A DNA stretch of 64,000 nt from Clostridiales bacterium. Lineage in GTDB: Bacteria > Bacillota > Clostridia > Peptostreptococcales > Anaerovoracaceae. Under the pieces are notes generated by a model, which saw only the letters and a program-made list of their open reading frames with translations, searched no databases and had not been told where the DNA came from. Position numbers and translations under genes: made by a program. The first letter of the stretch is position 1; each line of letters starts with the position of its first letter. The DNA is taken from NCBI GenBank assembly GCA_009911365.1, contig QXXF01000013.1, forward strand, positions 62,001 to 126,000, written 5' to 3'. Positions 27,131-35,949 of this stretch are shown one piece after another.

Positions 27131-28279
27131 ATGCAAACAGCACAGGCGACAGTGCCTTATCTGCAGAATCCAGCAGCCATGAAAAAAGATTACGTGTCCA
27201 CAGGAAATCGCTCTGATCAGAAGAGTTCTTTTTCAGATACTTTGAAGAAAGGGCTTTCCAAAGAGACACAGTCTGAGGTGGACCATACTGTGAACAAGCA
27301 GCCAAATCAAACGCAGAAAGAGCCAGGACAGGAAACTCAGCCAGAAACACAGGTGGAGAGCATCGTGGTTCCAATTGTGCCAGGCTTTGTCCAAACGCCA
27401 ATTCTCTTGCAGGAGGCGGGGGCTGAAACAGTGACGTCGAACGGGGACCTGGTAGCTGAGATCACGGTGATCCCAGAGCAGCAGGGGCTTGGGCAGCAAG
27501 AGCTGGCAGGTATGACAGAGGCTGCGGGCGATGGAAATGAGCTTTTGTCAAAACAAACCGTGATTTCCGAGTTACAGCCTATTGCCACAAACCGTCAGGC
27601 GCAGACAGGTACGGAGCAGAAAACAACCGTAGCTGAAACCGAGACACAACAGCAGCCGGCGGTATCCACTGCGAAGGTGACAGACGCACAGTCAAATCAG
27701 GCGGGACAGAACATGGCACAGCAGGGAAAAAGCCAAATGGAAGCGGAAACCGCTGACTCAAAAGCTTCGGAATTAACGCAGCCAGTAGATCGCCAAGACA
27801 CGGGCATATCTAGGCCAGCTGCGTTTGAAGTGCCTCAAACCACACAGAAAACAAGTGTGGACATGACTAGCCTACGGTCAGGGATCCAAAACCTGGCTCG
27901 GACTATGGCGGATCACATGGCAGCAGGCAAAACTGAATTTGAGATTTGGCTTGAACCAGCGAATCTGGGGAAAATGGCTATCAAAGTTGCTTATGAAAGC
28001 GGTAGAGCTATGGTCTCCATCATGTGTACCAATGAGAAAACAATGGAACTCATCTCTCAAAACGCGAAACAGCTGGGCAACATTTTGCAGCAGCATACGG
28101 GCGATGAGACGGTAGTTATGATCGACCATCCGGAATCTGATTATTTGCAACAAAAGATGAATCAGGAGCAGCAAAACGGCCAGCAGCAAGAAGAGCAGAA
28201 CAGCAAAGAGCAACAAGAGCAGAACCAAGACCCAGAACATGAAAGTTTTCTGCAGCAATTAAGATTGGGATTGATGTAA
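27131..28279 (+). CDS. fliK: Flagellar hook-length control protein FliK
   Basis: 382 residues. Residues 1-240 are disordered, Gln/Thr/Glu rich, acting as the ruler part. The C-terminal domain (about 255-345) has the Flg_hook pattern TEFEIWLEPANLGKMAIKVA and RAMVSIMCTNEKTMELI. It ends with a Gln/Glu-rich tail. FliK measures hook length and switches FlhB specificity. A strong AAAGGAGGTGA site precedes the ATG. Confidence 0.9.
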   Translation: MQTAQATVPYLQNPAAMKKDYVSTGNRSDQKSSFSDTLKKGLSKETQSEVDHTVNKQPNQTQKEPGQETQPETQVESIVVPIVPGFVQTPILLQEAGAETVTSNGDLVAEITVIPEQQGLGQQELAGMTEAAGDGNELLSKQTVISELQPIATNRQAQTGTEQKTTVAETETQQQPAVSTAKVTDAQSNQAGQNMAQQGKSQMEAETADSKASELTQPVDRQDTGISRPAAFEVPQTTQKTSVDMTSLRSGIQNLARTMADHMAAGKTEFEIWLEPANLGKMAIKVAYESGRAMVSIMCTNEKTMELISQNAKQLGNILQQHTGDETVVMIDHPESDYLQQKMNQEQQNGQQQEEQNSKEQQEQNQDPEHESFLQQLRLGLM

Positions 28280-28330
28280 AGAAAGCATCAACCCTGAGTA
28301 TGAGAACATAAAAGAAAGGAGGAAAATGCG

Positions 28331-28909
28331 ATGGCAATCGATGGAATCAGCAATGTGGTAGCTTCCATGTATAATACCAAACAGACCACTAAAACCAATG
28401 AAACGAGTGAGGAGTTTGGCAATCAGAAGAGTTCCGTTCCTGTATCCACAGAGAATTCAACCATGAGCCTTCAGGATTTTTACTATTTGCTGGCAGCACA
28501 ATTAAAATATCAGGATGCGGATAATCCTATGGACACGGCTGAAATGATGGGCACTATGGTTCAGACTCAGATGATTCAGGCCATCAGTCAGATGACGCAG
28601 ACCAATGTCACTACTTATGCGGCATCTATGATCGGTAAAGAAGTCACTGTGGCAGAAATGGATAAAGATGGAATGTACACCGGTGACAAGACGGGAACCG
28701 TTACAGGTGTCCTTTTGGGAGACAATCCACTGATTTTCGTAGATGGAAAAGCCTATTATTTGAGTCAGATCGTGGCAGTGGGTGACATTCCAAAGGATGA
28801 CGAGGCAACAAAGCCAGACGAATCGCAAAAGCCAAGTGAAGGTGAAGGCAGCGGTGGAACCGGAGGCGAAACCACAGGCGGAGAAGACGACAATAACACC
28901 ACTGTGTAG
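28331..28909 (+). CDS. flgD: Flagellar hook assembly scaffold FlgD
   Basis: 192 residues. The FlgD N-terminal core is clear: SLQDFYYLLAAQLKYQDADN, MDTAEMMGTMVQTQMIQAI. The C-terminal extension is short, with a Gly/Glu/Asp-rich end instead of a full tudor-like domain. FlgD caps the growing hook. An AAAGGAGG site sits upstream. Confidence 0.93.
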   Translation: MAIDGISNVVASMYNTKQTTKTNETSEEFGNQKSSVPVSTENSTMSLQDFYYLLAAQLKYQDADNPMDTAEMMGTMVQTQMIQAISQMTQTNVTTYAASMIGKEVTVAEMDKDGMYTGDKTGTVTGVLLGDNPLIFVDGKAYYLSQIVAVGDIPKDDEATKPDESQKPSEGEGSGGTGGETTGGEDDNNTTV

Positions 28910-28930
28910 GAATCAGAAAGTGTGATAGCG

Positions 28931-29320
28931 ATGACAATGAAGAAAATTTCACAATTATCGAATGCTCAGAATCTGCAACTGCAGCGTGATGCGGCTATAA
29001 AGGGCCGGACTGGTAGCAATGACAACCAGTTCGCTAATATGATGCAGGAGAGAATCCAGCAGGCGGAAGGCGTACAGTTTTCCAAACATGCAGAAAACCG
29101 GATCAAGCAGAGAGGCATCAACATGTCTGAGGACGTGATGGCGGACTTGAATCTGGCTGTAGAAAAGGCTAGGGCAAAAGGTGCCAAGGACACGGTGATC
29201 ATTGGTTCAGAAGGAGCATTTATTGTAAATGTTCCGAACAACATTGTCGTAACAACCATCTCGGAACAGGAAATGAAAAATAATATTTTTACAAATATCG
29301 ATAGCGCTGTTTTGATGTAG
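28931..29320 (+). CDS. Flagellar operon protein, TIGR02530 type
   Basis: About 129 residues. The core VQFSKHAENRIKQRGINMSE and GSEGAFIVNVPNNIVVTTIS matches the small protein that commonly stands between flgD and flgE in Firmicutes. Its function is not established; a hook-assembly role is inferred from position. The start is uncertain: GTG 28922, ATG 28931 and ATG 28937 are all in frame and ribosome-site signals are weak. Confidence 0.85.
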   Translation: MTMKKISQLSNAQNLQLQRDAAIKGRTGSNDNQFANMMQERIQQAEGVQFSKHAENRIKQRGINMSEDVMADLNLAVEKARAKGAKDTVIIGSEGAFIVNVPNNIVVTTISEQEMKNNIFTNIDSAVLM

Positions 29321-29343
29321 CCGGACCATATTTGGAGGCAAAG

Positions 29344-29368
29344 CCGCAGGATCCGATTGATCCTGCGG
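29344..29368 (+). repeat. Hairpin upstream of flgE without T-run
   Basis: CCGCAGGATC and GATCCTGCGG form a perfect 10-base stem with a 5-base loop, 49 bases before the flgE ATG. No T-run follows, so it is more likely a processing or stability element than a terminator. Confidence 0.6.
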
Positions 29369-29416
29369 AAAACAGCGAACATTGGAAAACATCACAAGAA
29401 AGGAAGTTGATCGAAT

Positions 29417-30370
29417 ATGGTTAAATCAATGTTTGCGTCAATCGCAGGATTGAAAACACACCAGTCCAAATTGGACGTAATTAGTAACAACATCGCGAAC
29501 GTTAATACTTGGGGCTTCAAGACCAGAAGTGCTAACTTTGCGGATGCGGTATATCAGAATCGTATTACAGGCGGCGGCGGTAACCCGGTAGAAGGCGGAT
29601 CCGGTGGTATGAACACCTCCCAGTTGGGGTTTGGTGTCAATATGGCTTCCATTTCCACAGACTTTACAACTGGAAGCTGGAGCCCGACAGGAAATGGGCT
29701 GCACTGTATGATCAATGGACCATCTTTTTTCATTGTAGGAAGCATGAGACAGCAGGGTGTAGCGGCCGATGCCATAGCTGATAGTGGACTTAACTTGACT
29801 CGTGTAGGTATTTTCAGTGTAGATAATAGAGGATACCTGGTAGATGATCAGGGAAACTACGTATATGGATATACTTATGCGGGAGATCAGAATGGTGAGG
29901 CTACATTTGAAGCGGGACTGACGCCGATCCGAATTCCTGTTGCGACTGGAGCAGATGGATCAGGTGACCCTACTGCGGCGAATACCTTTAACCCTGCTGA
30001 TGACAGTCCTCGAGTAGACATCCAGTCTTATTCCATTGCTAAGGATGGTACGATCATCGGCATCGACCAGCAGGAAAAACCATATACCATCGGTAAAATT
30101 GCAGTCGCCACTGTCCAGAACCCGAACGGCCTGGAACAGAGTGAAGGCTATTTGTACACGCCAGGTGAGAATGCTGGTGAAGTTACAGCCACAACAGCTG
30201 GAAACAACGCAGTGGGCAAGATCCTCAGCGGTTATCTGGAAATGGCCAACGTGGACTTGGCAACAGAGATCGCCAATATGATCACCACTCAGAGAGGCTA
30301 TCAGGCCAACTCAAAAATCATCACAGTAACAGATGAAATGCTGGAACAGTTAGTAAACATGAAGAGATAA
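29417..30370 (+). CDS. flgE: Flagellar hook protein FlgE
   Basis: 317 residues, a short form without a large variable D2 domain, as in Bacillus. N-terminal FASIAGLKTHQSKLDVISNN with IANVNTWGFKTR and C-terminal GYLEMANVDLATEIANMITT plus RGYQANSKIITVTDEML are the rod/hook family ends. It polymerises into the hook. The cistron is flanked on both sides by hairpins lacking T-runs (29344-29368 and 30394-30422). Confidence 0.93.
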   Translation: MVKSMFASIAGLKTHQSKLDVISNNIANVNTWGFKTRSANFADAVYQNRITGGGGNPVEGGSGGMNTSQLGFGVNMASISTDFTTGSWSPTGNGLHCMINGPSFFIVGSMRQQGVAADAIADSGLNLTRVGIFSVDNRGYLVDDQGNYVYGYTYAGDQNGEATFEAGLTPIRIPVATGADGSGDPTAANTFNPADDSPRVDIQSYSIAKDGTIIGIDQQEKPYTIGKIAVATVQNPNGLEQSEGYLYTPGENAGEVTATTAGNNAVGKILSGYLEMANVDLATEIANMITTQRGYQANSKIITVTDEMLEQLVNMKR

Positions 30371-30393
30371 TCAGCTGACTGACAGCTAAATAT

Positions 30394-30422
30394 GGCAGCC
30401 GCCCTTGTCCGGGCGGACTGCC
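30394..30422 (+). repeat. GC-rich hairpin between flgE and flbD without T-run
   Basis: GGCAGCCGCCC pairs with GGGCGGACTGCC (one bulge) across a 6-base loop. It lies 24 bases before the flbD TTG and is not followed by T, suggesting protection of the hook mRNA 3' end rather than termination. Confidence 0.6.
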
Positions 30423-30445
30423 TGAAAATAAGGAGGACGCATAAC

Positions 30446-30646
30446 TTGATTGAACTGACAAAAATCAATGGTGAAACCATACTGATCAATGCCCTTCAAA
30501 TTGAATACGTGGAATTGATCCCGGAATCCAAAGTCATTATGATGAATGGAAAATTTCACATTGTTACCGAAGACAAAGATGAATTGACCCGGAAGGTCGT
30601 AGAGTTTATGCGGGCCTCACACAAGGGCACTGAATGGGAGGCATAG
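30446..30646 (+). CDS. flbD: FlbD/SwrD family protein
   Basis: 66 residues. The start IELTKINGETILINALQIEYVE is the FlbD family pattern, and VEFMRAS near the end fits. The homolog SwrD raises motor torque in Bacillus subtilis. It begins with TTG, 10 bases after a perfect AAGGAGG; no upstream in-frame ATG gives a better site. It directly precedes motA, consistent with a motor role. Confidence 0.9.
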   Translation: MIELTKINGETILINALQIEYVELIPESKVIMMNGKFHIVTEDKDELTRKVVEFMRASHKGTEWEA

Positions 30647-30649
30647 AAG

Positions 30650-31486
30650 ATGGATGTAACTACTATTATTGGCTTAATTGTCGGATTTGGAGTCGTAGTA
30701 AGCGGCATTTTGCAGGACGGCAGCATTATGAACTTTGTCAGCCTGTCCAGTTTCCTGATCGTTTTAGGTGGTACTTTAGCCGCGGTCATTGCCTGCTTCC
30801 CACTTAGCTCTCTCAAAAATATGGGCAAACACTTTAAAATCATTATGCAGGGGAAGAACTTTCAGCCAGAACCTTTGATCGAGTCTTTAGTTGAAATGGC
30901 GCAAATCGCCAGAAAAAATGGTCTTTTGGCTCTGGAAGAAAAGGCAAATGAATTAGAAGATCCCTTTTACAAGCGAAGCATCATGCTGATCGTAGACGCC
31001 ACGGAAGCGGAAAAAGTAAAAGAAATGCTGGAAGCGGAACTGGAAAGCATGGCAGCCCGTCATGATGAAGAAACTGCCATTTATGAGAAAGGCGCCGCGT
31101 TCGCGCCAGCCTTCGGCATGGTCGGTACATTGATCGGACTGATTAACATGCTCAAAAGTTTGAACCTGGACGAGGGTGGTTCAGATACCATTGGGTCCAG
31201 CATGAGTGTCGCTTTGATCACCACACTGTATGGCGTACTCATCGCGAACCTGTTTTTCACGCCAATCGCGCAGAAGCTGCAGATCCGAAACAGCGAGGAA
31301 ATCGTTTACCGTCAGATCATCATAGATGGTGTGCTGGGCATTCAGGCGGGAGACAATCCAAAATCTTTGAAAGAATCCTTAGTAGCGTCCCTGACCCAGA
31401 AGCAGCAGAACGGCATTCTTGATGAAGAAGGCGGTGGCGGCGGAAAGCCAAAGAAGGAGAAAAAGGGAAAAAAGGGGAAAGAATAA
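30650..31486 (+). CDS. motA: Flagellar motor stator protein MotA
   Basis: 278 residues with four membrane helices: near residues 3-23, 31-52, about 150-172 and 182-205 (PAFGMVGTLIGLINML, and the SVALITTLYGVLIANL helix). The cytoplasmic loop carries the charged residues that contact FliG. The C terminus is extended by a Gly run and a Lys-rich tail (KPKKEKKGKKGKE). It begins 3 bases after flbD and forms the proton channel with MotB. Confidence 0.95.
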   Translation: MDVTTIIGLIVGFGVVVSGILQDGSIMNFVSLSSFLIVLGGTLAAVIACFPLSSLKNMGKHFKIIMQGKNFQPEPLIESLVEMAQIARKNGLLALEEKANELEDPFYKRSIMLIVDATEAEKVKEMLEAELESMAARHDEETAIYEKGAAFAPAFGMVGTLIGLINMLKSLNLDEGGSDTIGSSMSVALITTLYGVLIANLFFTPIAQKLQIRNSEEIVYRQIIIDGVLGIQAGDNPKSLKESLVASLTQKQQNGILDEEGGGGGKPKKEKKGKKGKE

Positions 31487-31515
31487 AAGAGTAGGGGAAA
31501 GGAAGTGGCTATATA

Positions 31516-32355
31516 ATGAAACGACCAAAGAGAAAAGGCGGAGGCGCGAACTGGCAGGACACATATGGCGACATGGTTACCCTTTTGCTGTGTTTCTTCG
31601 TTTTGCTGTATAGCATTTCCACAATTGACCAAGTAAAATGGGCAAATCTGGTTCGGAGCTTCAATCCTGACGCAAAAGAGGTGAGTCAGGTGATCATGGA
31701 CACGACAATCGAACCTGGCAACGAAGAAGTGCCGGGCAGTGTCCAGTCTGACCAGCCTTTTGACGAAATCTATGACGGATTGGTCCAGGAAATGGAAAAA
31801 CTGGACGTGGAAGCGGATGTCCAGATCGTAGAAGGTGAGGATTTTCAGTTTATATCATATAGAGACAAAGTGTTCTTTGATGGAGACAGTCCTGTTTTAA
31901 AGAAAGAAGGGAAAAAAGTTCTCGACGCTTTCGCAAAAGTCACAAAGAAAGCAGCGGATTCCATTAAAGAAATTCGGGTGATGGGCCATACCTCACAGGC
32001 GGATCCTAAAACCCCAAATGACATAGGGATCGATAGATTGTTATCTTCAGAGCGTTCCGCCAATGTGGTGGCTTACATCCAAAAAAAGAACATTATCGAT
32101 CCGGCGAACCTGGTAAGTGAGGCATACGGGCAATTCCACCCGATCGACACGTTTGAAACCAGGCAGGGCAGGGAGAAAAACAGGCGTTGTGAGATCCTGA
32201 TCTTAGAAAAAGACACTGCCCAAAAGAGTTTGGCTGATTATTACGCAGAGATCTATGGCGATGAAGGAGGACAGGGAACTGTGACTCCAGATCAGGGGCA
32301 GACTCAAGCAACGGAACCTCCAAAGGAGACTCAAACAACTGAGACGCAGCAGTAG
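31516..32355 (+). CDS. motB: Flagellar motor stator protein MotB
   Basis: 279 residues. The basic N terminus is followed by the membrane helix around YGDMVTLLLCFFVLLYSIS, whose segment carries the ion-coupling Asp position typical of MotB plug proteins. The OmpA/PAL peptidoglycan-binding domain spans about 110-235 (VMGHTSQADP, RSANVVAYIQKKN, GREKNRRCEILI). The C-terminal tail is Gln/Thr rich. It anchors the stator to the wall. Confidence 0.94.
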   Translation: MKRPKRKGGGANWQDTYGDMVTLLLCFFVLLYSISTIDQVKWANLVRSFNPDAKEVSQVIMDTTIEPGNEEVPGSVQSDQPFDEIYDGLVQEMEKLDVEADVQIVEGEDFQFISYRDKVFFDGDSPVLKKEGKKVLDAFAKVTKKAADSIKEIRVMGHTSQADPKTPNDIGIDRLLSSERSANVVAYIQKKNIIDPANLVSEAYGQFHPIDTFETRQGREKNRRCEILILEKDTAQKSLADYYAEIYGDEGGQGTVTPDQGQTQATEPPKETQTTETQQ

Positions 32356-32421
32356 GTTCCTTCCATAGAAAGGTTTTGGCAATGAACAGTAGAGCAAAGA
32401 AAAAGGGGGAATGGATCCAGT

Positions 32422-33579
32422 ATGGCTGAAGTATTATCGCAGAGTCAGATCGACGCATTACTGAACTCCATGCAGGACTCCGGCGGCGGGGATCAGGAGC
32501 CGCAGCCCGAAAAGAAAAAAACCGAATACCGTAAATACGACTTTTACAGTCCGAAAAAGTTCACAAAGGACAGGTTAAAGCTACTTCATGGTATTTATGA
32601 TAATTATGCGAGGATCGTTTCCTCGAGGCTCAATGGAGTCCTGAGGGTCAATAGTGAAATCGAGGTCCTTGCCGTGGAAGAGCAGCGCTATTACGAATTC
32701 AGCAATGGTCTCAGTGACAATGACATTATTACGCTGGTAGACTTAAAACTGCAGGATGATTCTAAGAATCCGCCGCTTTTGGTTTATATCAACCAGATCT
32801 TGATGGTCAATATGATCGACCGCATGATCGGCGGCCTTGGGAATGACAATGAGATCGACGCGTCCTATACATACACGGACATCGAATTATCGTTGTATCA
32901 GCGGATCATGAATTATATTCTGGGCGGCACAACAGAGGCCTGGAAAAACTATATAAAGCTGGAGCTGAAGAATGAACGGATGGAAGAAAATCCAAGCCTG
33001 TTCCAAGATATCAGTTTGGATGAACCGATTGCCATCGTCATGCTCAAAGTCCAAGTGGATGACATAGAAGGCATGATCAGCATTGTCATTCCGGGCACGC
33101 TTTTGACCAGTATCTTCTCGATCCTTGACCGGCGCAAGCATGTGGAGAGCGATTATGTGCAGGATACAGTTTCCACAAGAACAGCAATTTTGTCCCGCAT
33201 CAAAGAATCCGCTCTTACTGTGCGCGCGGACCTGGGAGAAGCAAAGGTCAGCCTGAAAGACGTTTACGGCCTCAGGGTCGGAGACGTACTGGATTTGAAC
33301 AAGTCCAAGGATTCCGAGCTATCCGTGTACGTGGATCAGGAACCATGGTTCACAGGAAAAGCCGGTGTGCATAAAAAGAACGTGGCCATTCGCATCCAAA
33401 AGAGAATGGATGAGGAAGAAGACGAAGAAGCCTGGAAGCCGGAAGAATTGGAGCAGGTAGAAAAGACCGAAAGGCCAGAAAACCTGGAAGAACAGCTGGC
33501 AGAAGATTTGGCAGCAGCCGAAATTCCCAGCGAACCGGTTTTAGAAGATGCGGCAGATTTGGAATCTGCGCAGGAGTAA
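32422..33579 (+). CDS. fliM: Flagellar motor switch protein FliM
   Basis: 385 residues. The canonical CheY-docking peptide LSQSQIDALLNSM is at residues 5-17. The CheC-like middle domain (about 45-230) contains the GGLGNDN stretch for FliG contact, and the C-terminal SpoA domain spans about 245-325. A 55-residue acidic tail follows, longer than usual. FliM sits in the C ring. fliL, which usually stands between motB and fliM, is missing; only 66 bases separate them. GGGGG is upstream with longish spacing. Confidence 0.95.
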   Translation: MAEVLSQSQIDALLNSMQDSGGGDQEPQPEKKKTEYRKYDFYSPKKFTKDRLKLLHGIYDNYARIVSSRLNGVLRVNSEIEVLAVEEQRYYEFSNGLSDNDIITLVDLKLQDDSKNPPLLVYINQILMVNMIDRMIGGLGNDNEIDASYTYTDIELSLYQRIMNYILGGTTEAWKNYIKLELKNERMEENPSLFQDISLDEPIAIVMLKVQVDDIEGMISIVIPGTLLTSIFSILDRRKHVESDYVQDTVSTRTAILSRIKESALTVRADLGEAKVSLKDVYGLRVGDVLDLNKSKDSELSVYVDQEPWFTGKAGVHKKNVAIRIQKRMDEEEDEEAWKPEELEQVEKTERPENLEEQLAEDLAAAEIPSEPVLEDAADLESAQE

Positions 33580-33641
33580 AAAATAAAAAAGTAAATTTCT
33601 TTGCGAAATAATGAAAAAAAGAGAAAAGTGAGGTTAAAAAC

Positions 33642-34001
33642 ATGGCGAAGATATTAATTGTAGACGATGCGGCATTTATGCGGATGATGGTAAAAGACAC
33701 CCTGACAAAGGGCGGTTACACAGATGTGACAGAAGCGGTGGATGGGGCTGACGCAGTAGCGAAATTCAAAGAAATCAGCCCAGACCTGGTAATCATGGAC
33801 ATCACCATGCCGAACATGGATGGCCTGGAAGCATTGAAGGCAATCAAAGCGGAAAACGGCGCTGCCAATGTAGTGATGTGCTCCGCAATGGGACAGGAAA
33901 GCATGGTTATCGATGCCATCAAGTCCGGAGCAAAGGACTTTATCGTAAAACCGTTCAAACCTGACCGTATCCTGAAAACAGTTGAGTCTATCTTGGGATA
34001 A
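33642..34001 (+). CDS. cheY: Chemotaxis response regulator CheY
   Basis: 119 residues, a single receiver domain. Asp8-Asp9, phospho-acceptor Asp53 in VIMDITMPNMDG, Ser in VVMCSAMGQ at the Thr switch position, and Lys in FIVKPF are all present. Phospho-CheY binds FliM (and probably FliY) to change rotation. In place between fliM and the displaced flgC. Confidence 0.94.
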   Translation: MAKILIVDDAAFMRMMVKDTLTKGGYTDVTEAVDGADAVAKFKEISPDLVIMDITMPNMDGLEALKAIKAENGAANVVMCSAMGQESMVIDAIKSGAKDFIVKPFKPDRILKTVESILG

Positions 34002-34032
34002 AATGACAAACCAATACAGGGAGGCATAAATT

Positions 34033-34482
34033 ATGTCATTTTTAAGTTCATTGAACATTAGCGCGTCAGGAATGACCGCACAGCGTGCCCGTCTGGATGT
34101 GGCAGCAGAAAATATTGCGAACATTGAGACAACCAGAACAGAATCCGGCGGGCCATATAGAAGAAGAATGATTGTGCTAGAAGCGAAGAATGATTCTTTT
34201 AGTCAAGTTCTCAGCCAGACAATGGCGGGAGCAAGTAGAGGCACGCAGACCACGGCAGGTGTGCGTGCGACGCAGATTTTGGAGGATCCAACGGAATTAA
34301 AGGCAGTATATGAACCGGATCACCCTGATGCGGATGAAGAAGGGTACGTTCGGATGCCAAACATTGACATGGTCAAAGAAATGACCGATGGTATGGCAGC
34401 CACCAGATCTTATGAGGCGAATATTACTGCGTTCAACGCAGTAAAACTCATGGCGCAAAAAGCCTTGGAAGTAGGCAAATAA
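34033..34482 (+). CDS. flgC: Flagellar basal-body rod protein FlgC (displaced)
   Basis: 149 residues. FLSSLNISASGMTAQRARLD with AENIANIETTRTESGGPYRR at the N terminus and YVRMPNIDMVKEM, ATRSYEANITAFNAVK at the C terminus identify FlgC. In nearly all Firmicutes it directly follows flgB; here it lies about 12.7 kb downstream between cheY and fliY. It keeps all conserved ends, so it is likely functional. GGGAGG precedes the ATG. Confidence 0.92.
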   Translation: MSFLSSLNISASGMTAQRARLDVAAENIANIETTRTESGGPYRRRMIVLEAKNDSFSQVLSQTMAGASRGTQTTAGVRATQILEDPTELKAVYEPDHPDADEEGYVRMPNIDMVKEMTDGMAATRSYEANITAFNAVKLMAQKALEVGK

Positions 34483-34532
34483 CTTTAATTACATAAAAAA
34501 AGGTGAAAGATTGCCATAAGGAGAATAATGGA

Positions 34533-35945
34533 ATGAGCAACAACAAATTGACATCTATGGAAATAGATGCGATCGGTGAAATACTAAATATAAGCCTGGG
34601 GGCATCAGCAACAGCTGCCTCTACAATGCTGAACGCCCGGGTGGATATTACAACACCTGTCGTAGAAATCAAAAGCAAGGATGAGTTTGAATTCGCCAAT
34701 TTGGAACCTGCAGTAGGAGTAGAAATCACTTATGTAGAGGGACTGACAGGCAGCAATGTCATGTTGCTGAAACGCTGGGACGTCAAGGTCATCGTAGAAA
34801 AAATGATGGGCATGGAAATCCCAGAGGAAGAGTTTGAACTCAACGAATTGAATATCAGTGCCATCTGTGAAGTTATGAACCAAATGATGGGTGCGTCTTC
34901 TACAGCGTTGGCTGAACTGCTTTCAAGGACTGTTAATATTTCTACGCCGGTTTCCTTTGAAGTAGAAACGACAGAACAATTTGTAGGAAAGTATTTTACA
35001 GATAATGAGCCGATGGTGGTTATTCGATTTGACCTAAAGATCGGTGATGAAATGCAGAGCGAATTCATGAACGTCATGCCGACTGGTCTTGCAAAGGAAC
35101 TGGTATCCGGATTCTTCCCAGATGGTGCTCCGGATGCGGAACCAGAGCCAGAACCGGCAGCAGCACCTGAACCAGCTCCAACAGCAGCTTCGGGCGGTGA
35201 AGATAAAGTCATGGATCAGGCAGCGATCGAGGCGCTCCTTGCCTCAGCGGCAACTGAAGATCCGGTTCCAGCACCTGCGCCTGAACCAGCTCCAGCAGCA
35301 CCTTCGGGCGGTGAACAAAAATTAGATCAAGATGCGATCGAGGCGCTTCTCGCAGCCAATACCGCATCAGAACCAACACCTGCGGCACCAGCGGCTCAGC
35401 CAACACCTGCGGCGCCAGCAGCGCAGCCAGTACCACCAGCGGTAGATCCCGCAGCAGCTATGGCGGCGGCACCAGCGGCTATGACCATGGATCCAAACGC
35501 TATGGCAGCCAGTTCTATGATGATGCAGCAAATGATGGATATGATGCGTCAGCAGATGGAATTGCAGCGGCAAGAGTTAGAAGAACTGAGAGGCATGTAC
35601 AAAAATGCGGCTGCGCCAAGACAGATCAAGGTGAATCCCATGCCCTCCCCCAATCTGGGCGAGAGTGAGGCGATGGCAGACCCAGATGCGAACTTGGATC
35701 TTATCATGGGTGTGCCTCTGGATGTGTCAGTGGAAATAGGCAGAACAAAGAAGTTAGTTCGAGATATTTTGGAATTTAACAAGGGTTCTTTGGTGGTGCT
35801 CAACAAACTGGCAGGCGAGCAGGTGGACATTTTTGTAAATGGACAGTGTATTGCTAAAGGCGACGTAGTTGTAGTGGAAGACAATTTTGGTGTTCGTATT
35901 ACAGAGATTCTACAGGAAGAGATTCTACTCGAACAGCAGGGGTAA
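34533..35945 (+). CDS. fliY: Flagellar motor switch phosphatase FliY with duplicated docking-like motifs in the linker
   Basis: 470 residues. Residues 6-205 are a CheC-like phosphatase region with both active-site pairs intact (Glu16/Asn19 and Glu113/Asn116). Residues about 205-370 are a Pro/Ala/Glu/Met/Gln-rich linker. The last 85 residues are a FliN/SpoA domain (MGVPLDVSVEIGRTKKLVRDIL). Bacillus FliY starts with a CheY-binding peptide of the type LSQDEIDALL; here the protein starts directly at the phosphatase domain, but the linker holds two similar motifs, MDQAAIEALLA (227-237) and LDQDAIEALLAAN (264-276), in a tandem repeat of about 37 residues. AAGGAG lies 9 bases before ATG 34533. Confidence 0.93.
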   Translation: MSNNKLTSMEIDAIGEILNISLGASATAASTMLNARVDITTPVVEIKSKDEFEFANLEPAVGVEITYVEGLTGSNVMLLKRWDVKVIVEKMMGMEIPEEEFELNELNISAICEVMNQMMGASSTALAELLSRTVNISTPVSFEVETTEQFVGKYFTDNEPMVVIRFDLKIGDEMQSEFMNVMPTGLAKELVSGFFPDGAPDAEPEPEPAAAPEPAPTAASGGEDKVMDQAAIEALLASAATEDPVPAPAPEPAPAAPSGGEQKLDQDAIEALLAANTASEPTPAAPAAQPTPAAPAAQPVPPAVDPAAAMAAAPAAMTMDPNAMAASSMMMQQMMDMMRQQMELQRQELEELRGMYKNAAAPRQIKVNPMPSPNLGESEAMADPDANLDLIMGVPLDVSVEIGRTKKLVRDILEFNKGSLVVLNKLAGEQVDIFVNGQCIAKGDVVVVEDNFGVRITEILQEEILLEQQG

Positions 35946-35949
35946 CAAT

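Noticed and set aside
33654-34124. 156-codon antisense frame opposite cheY
   Set aside because: Shadow of a clear receiver-domain gene; no start signal or motif.
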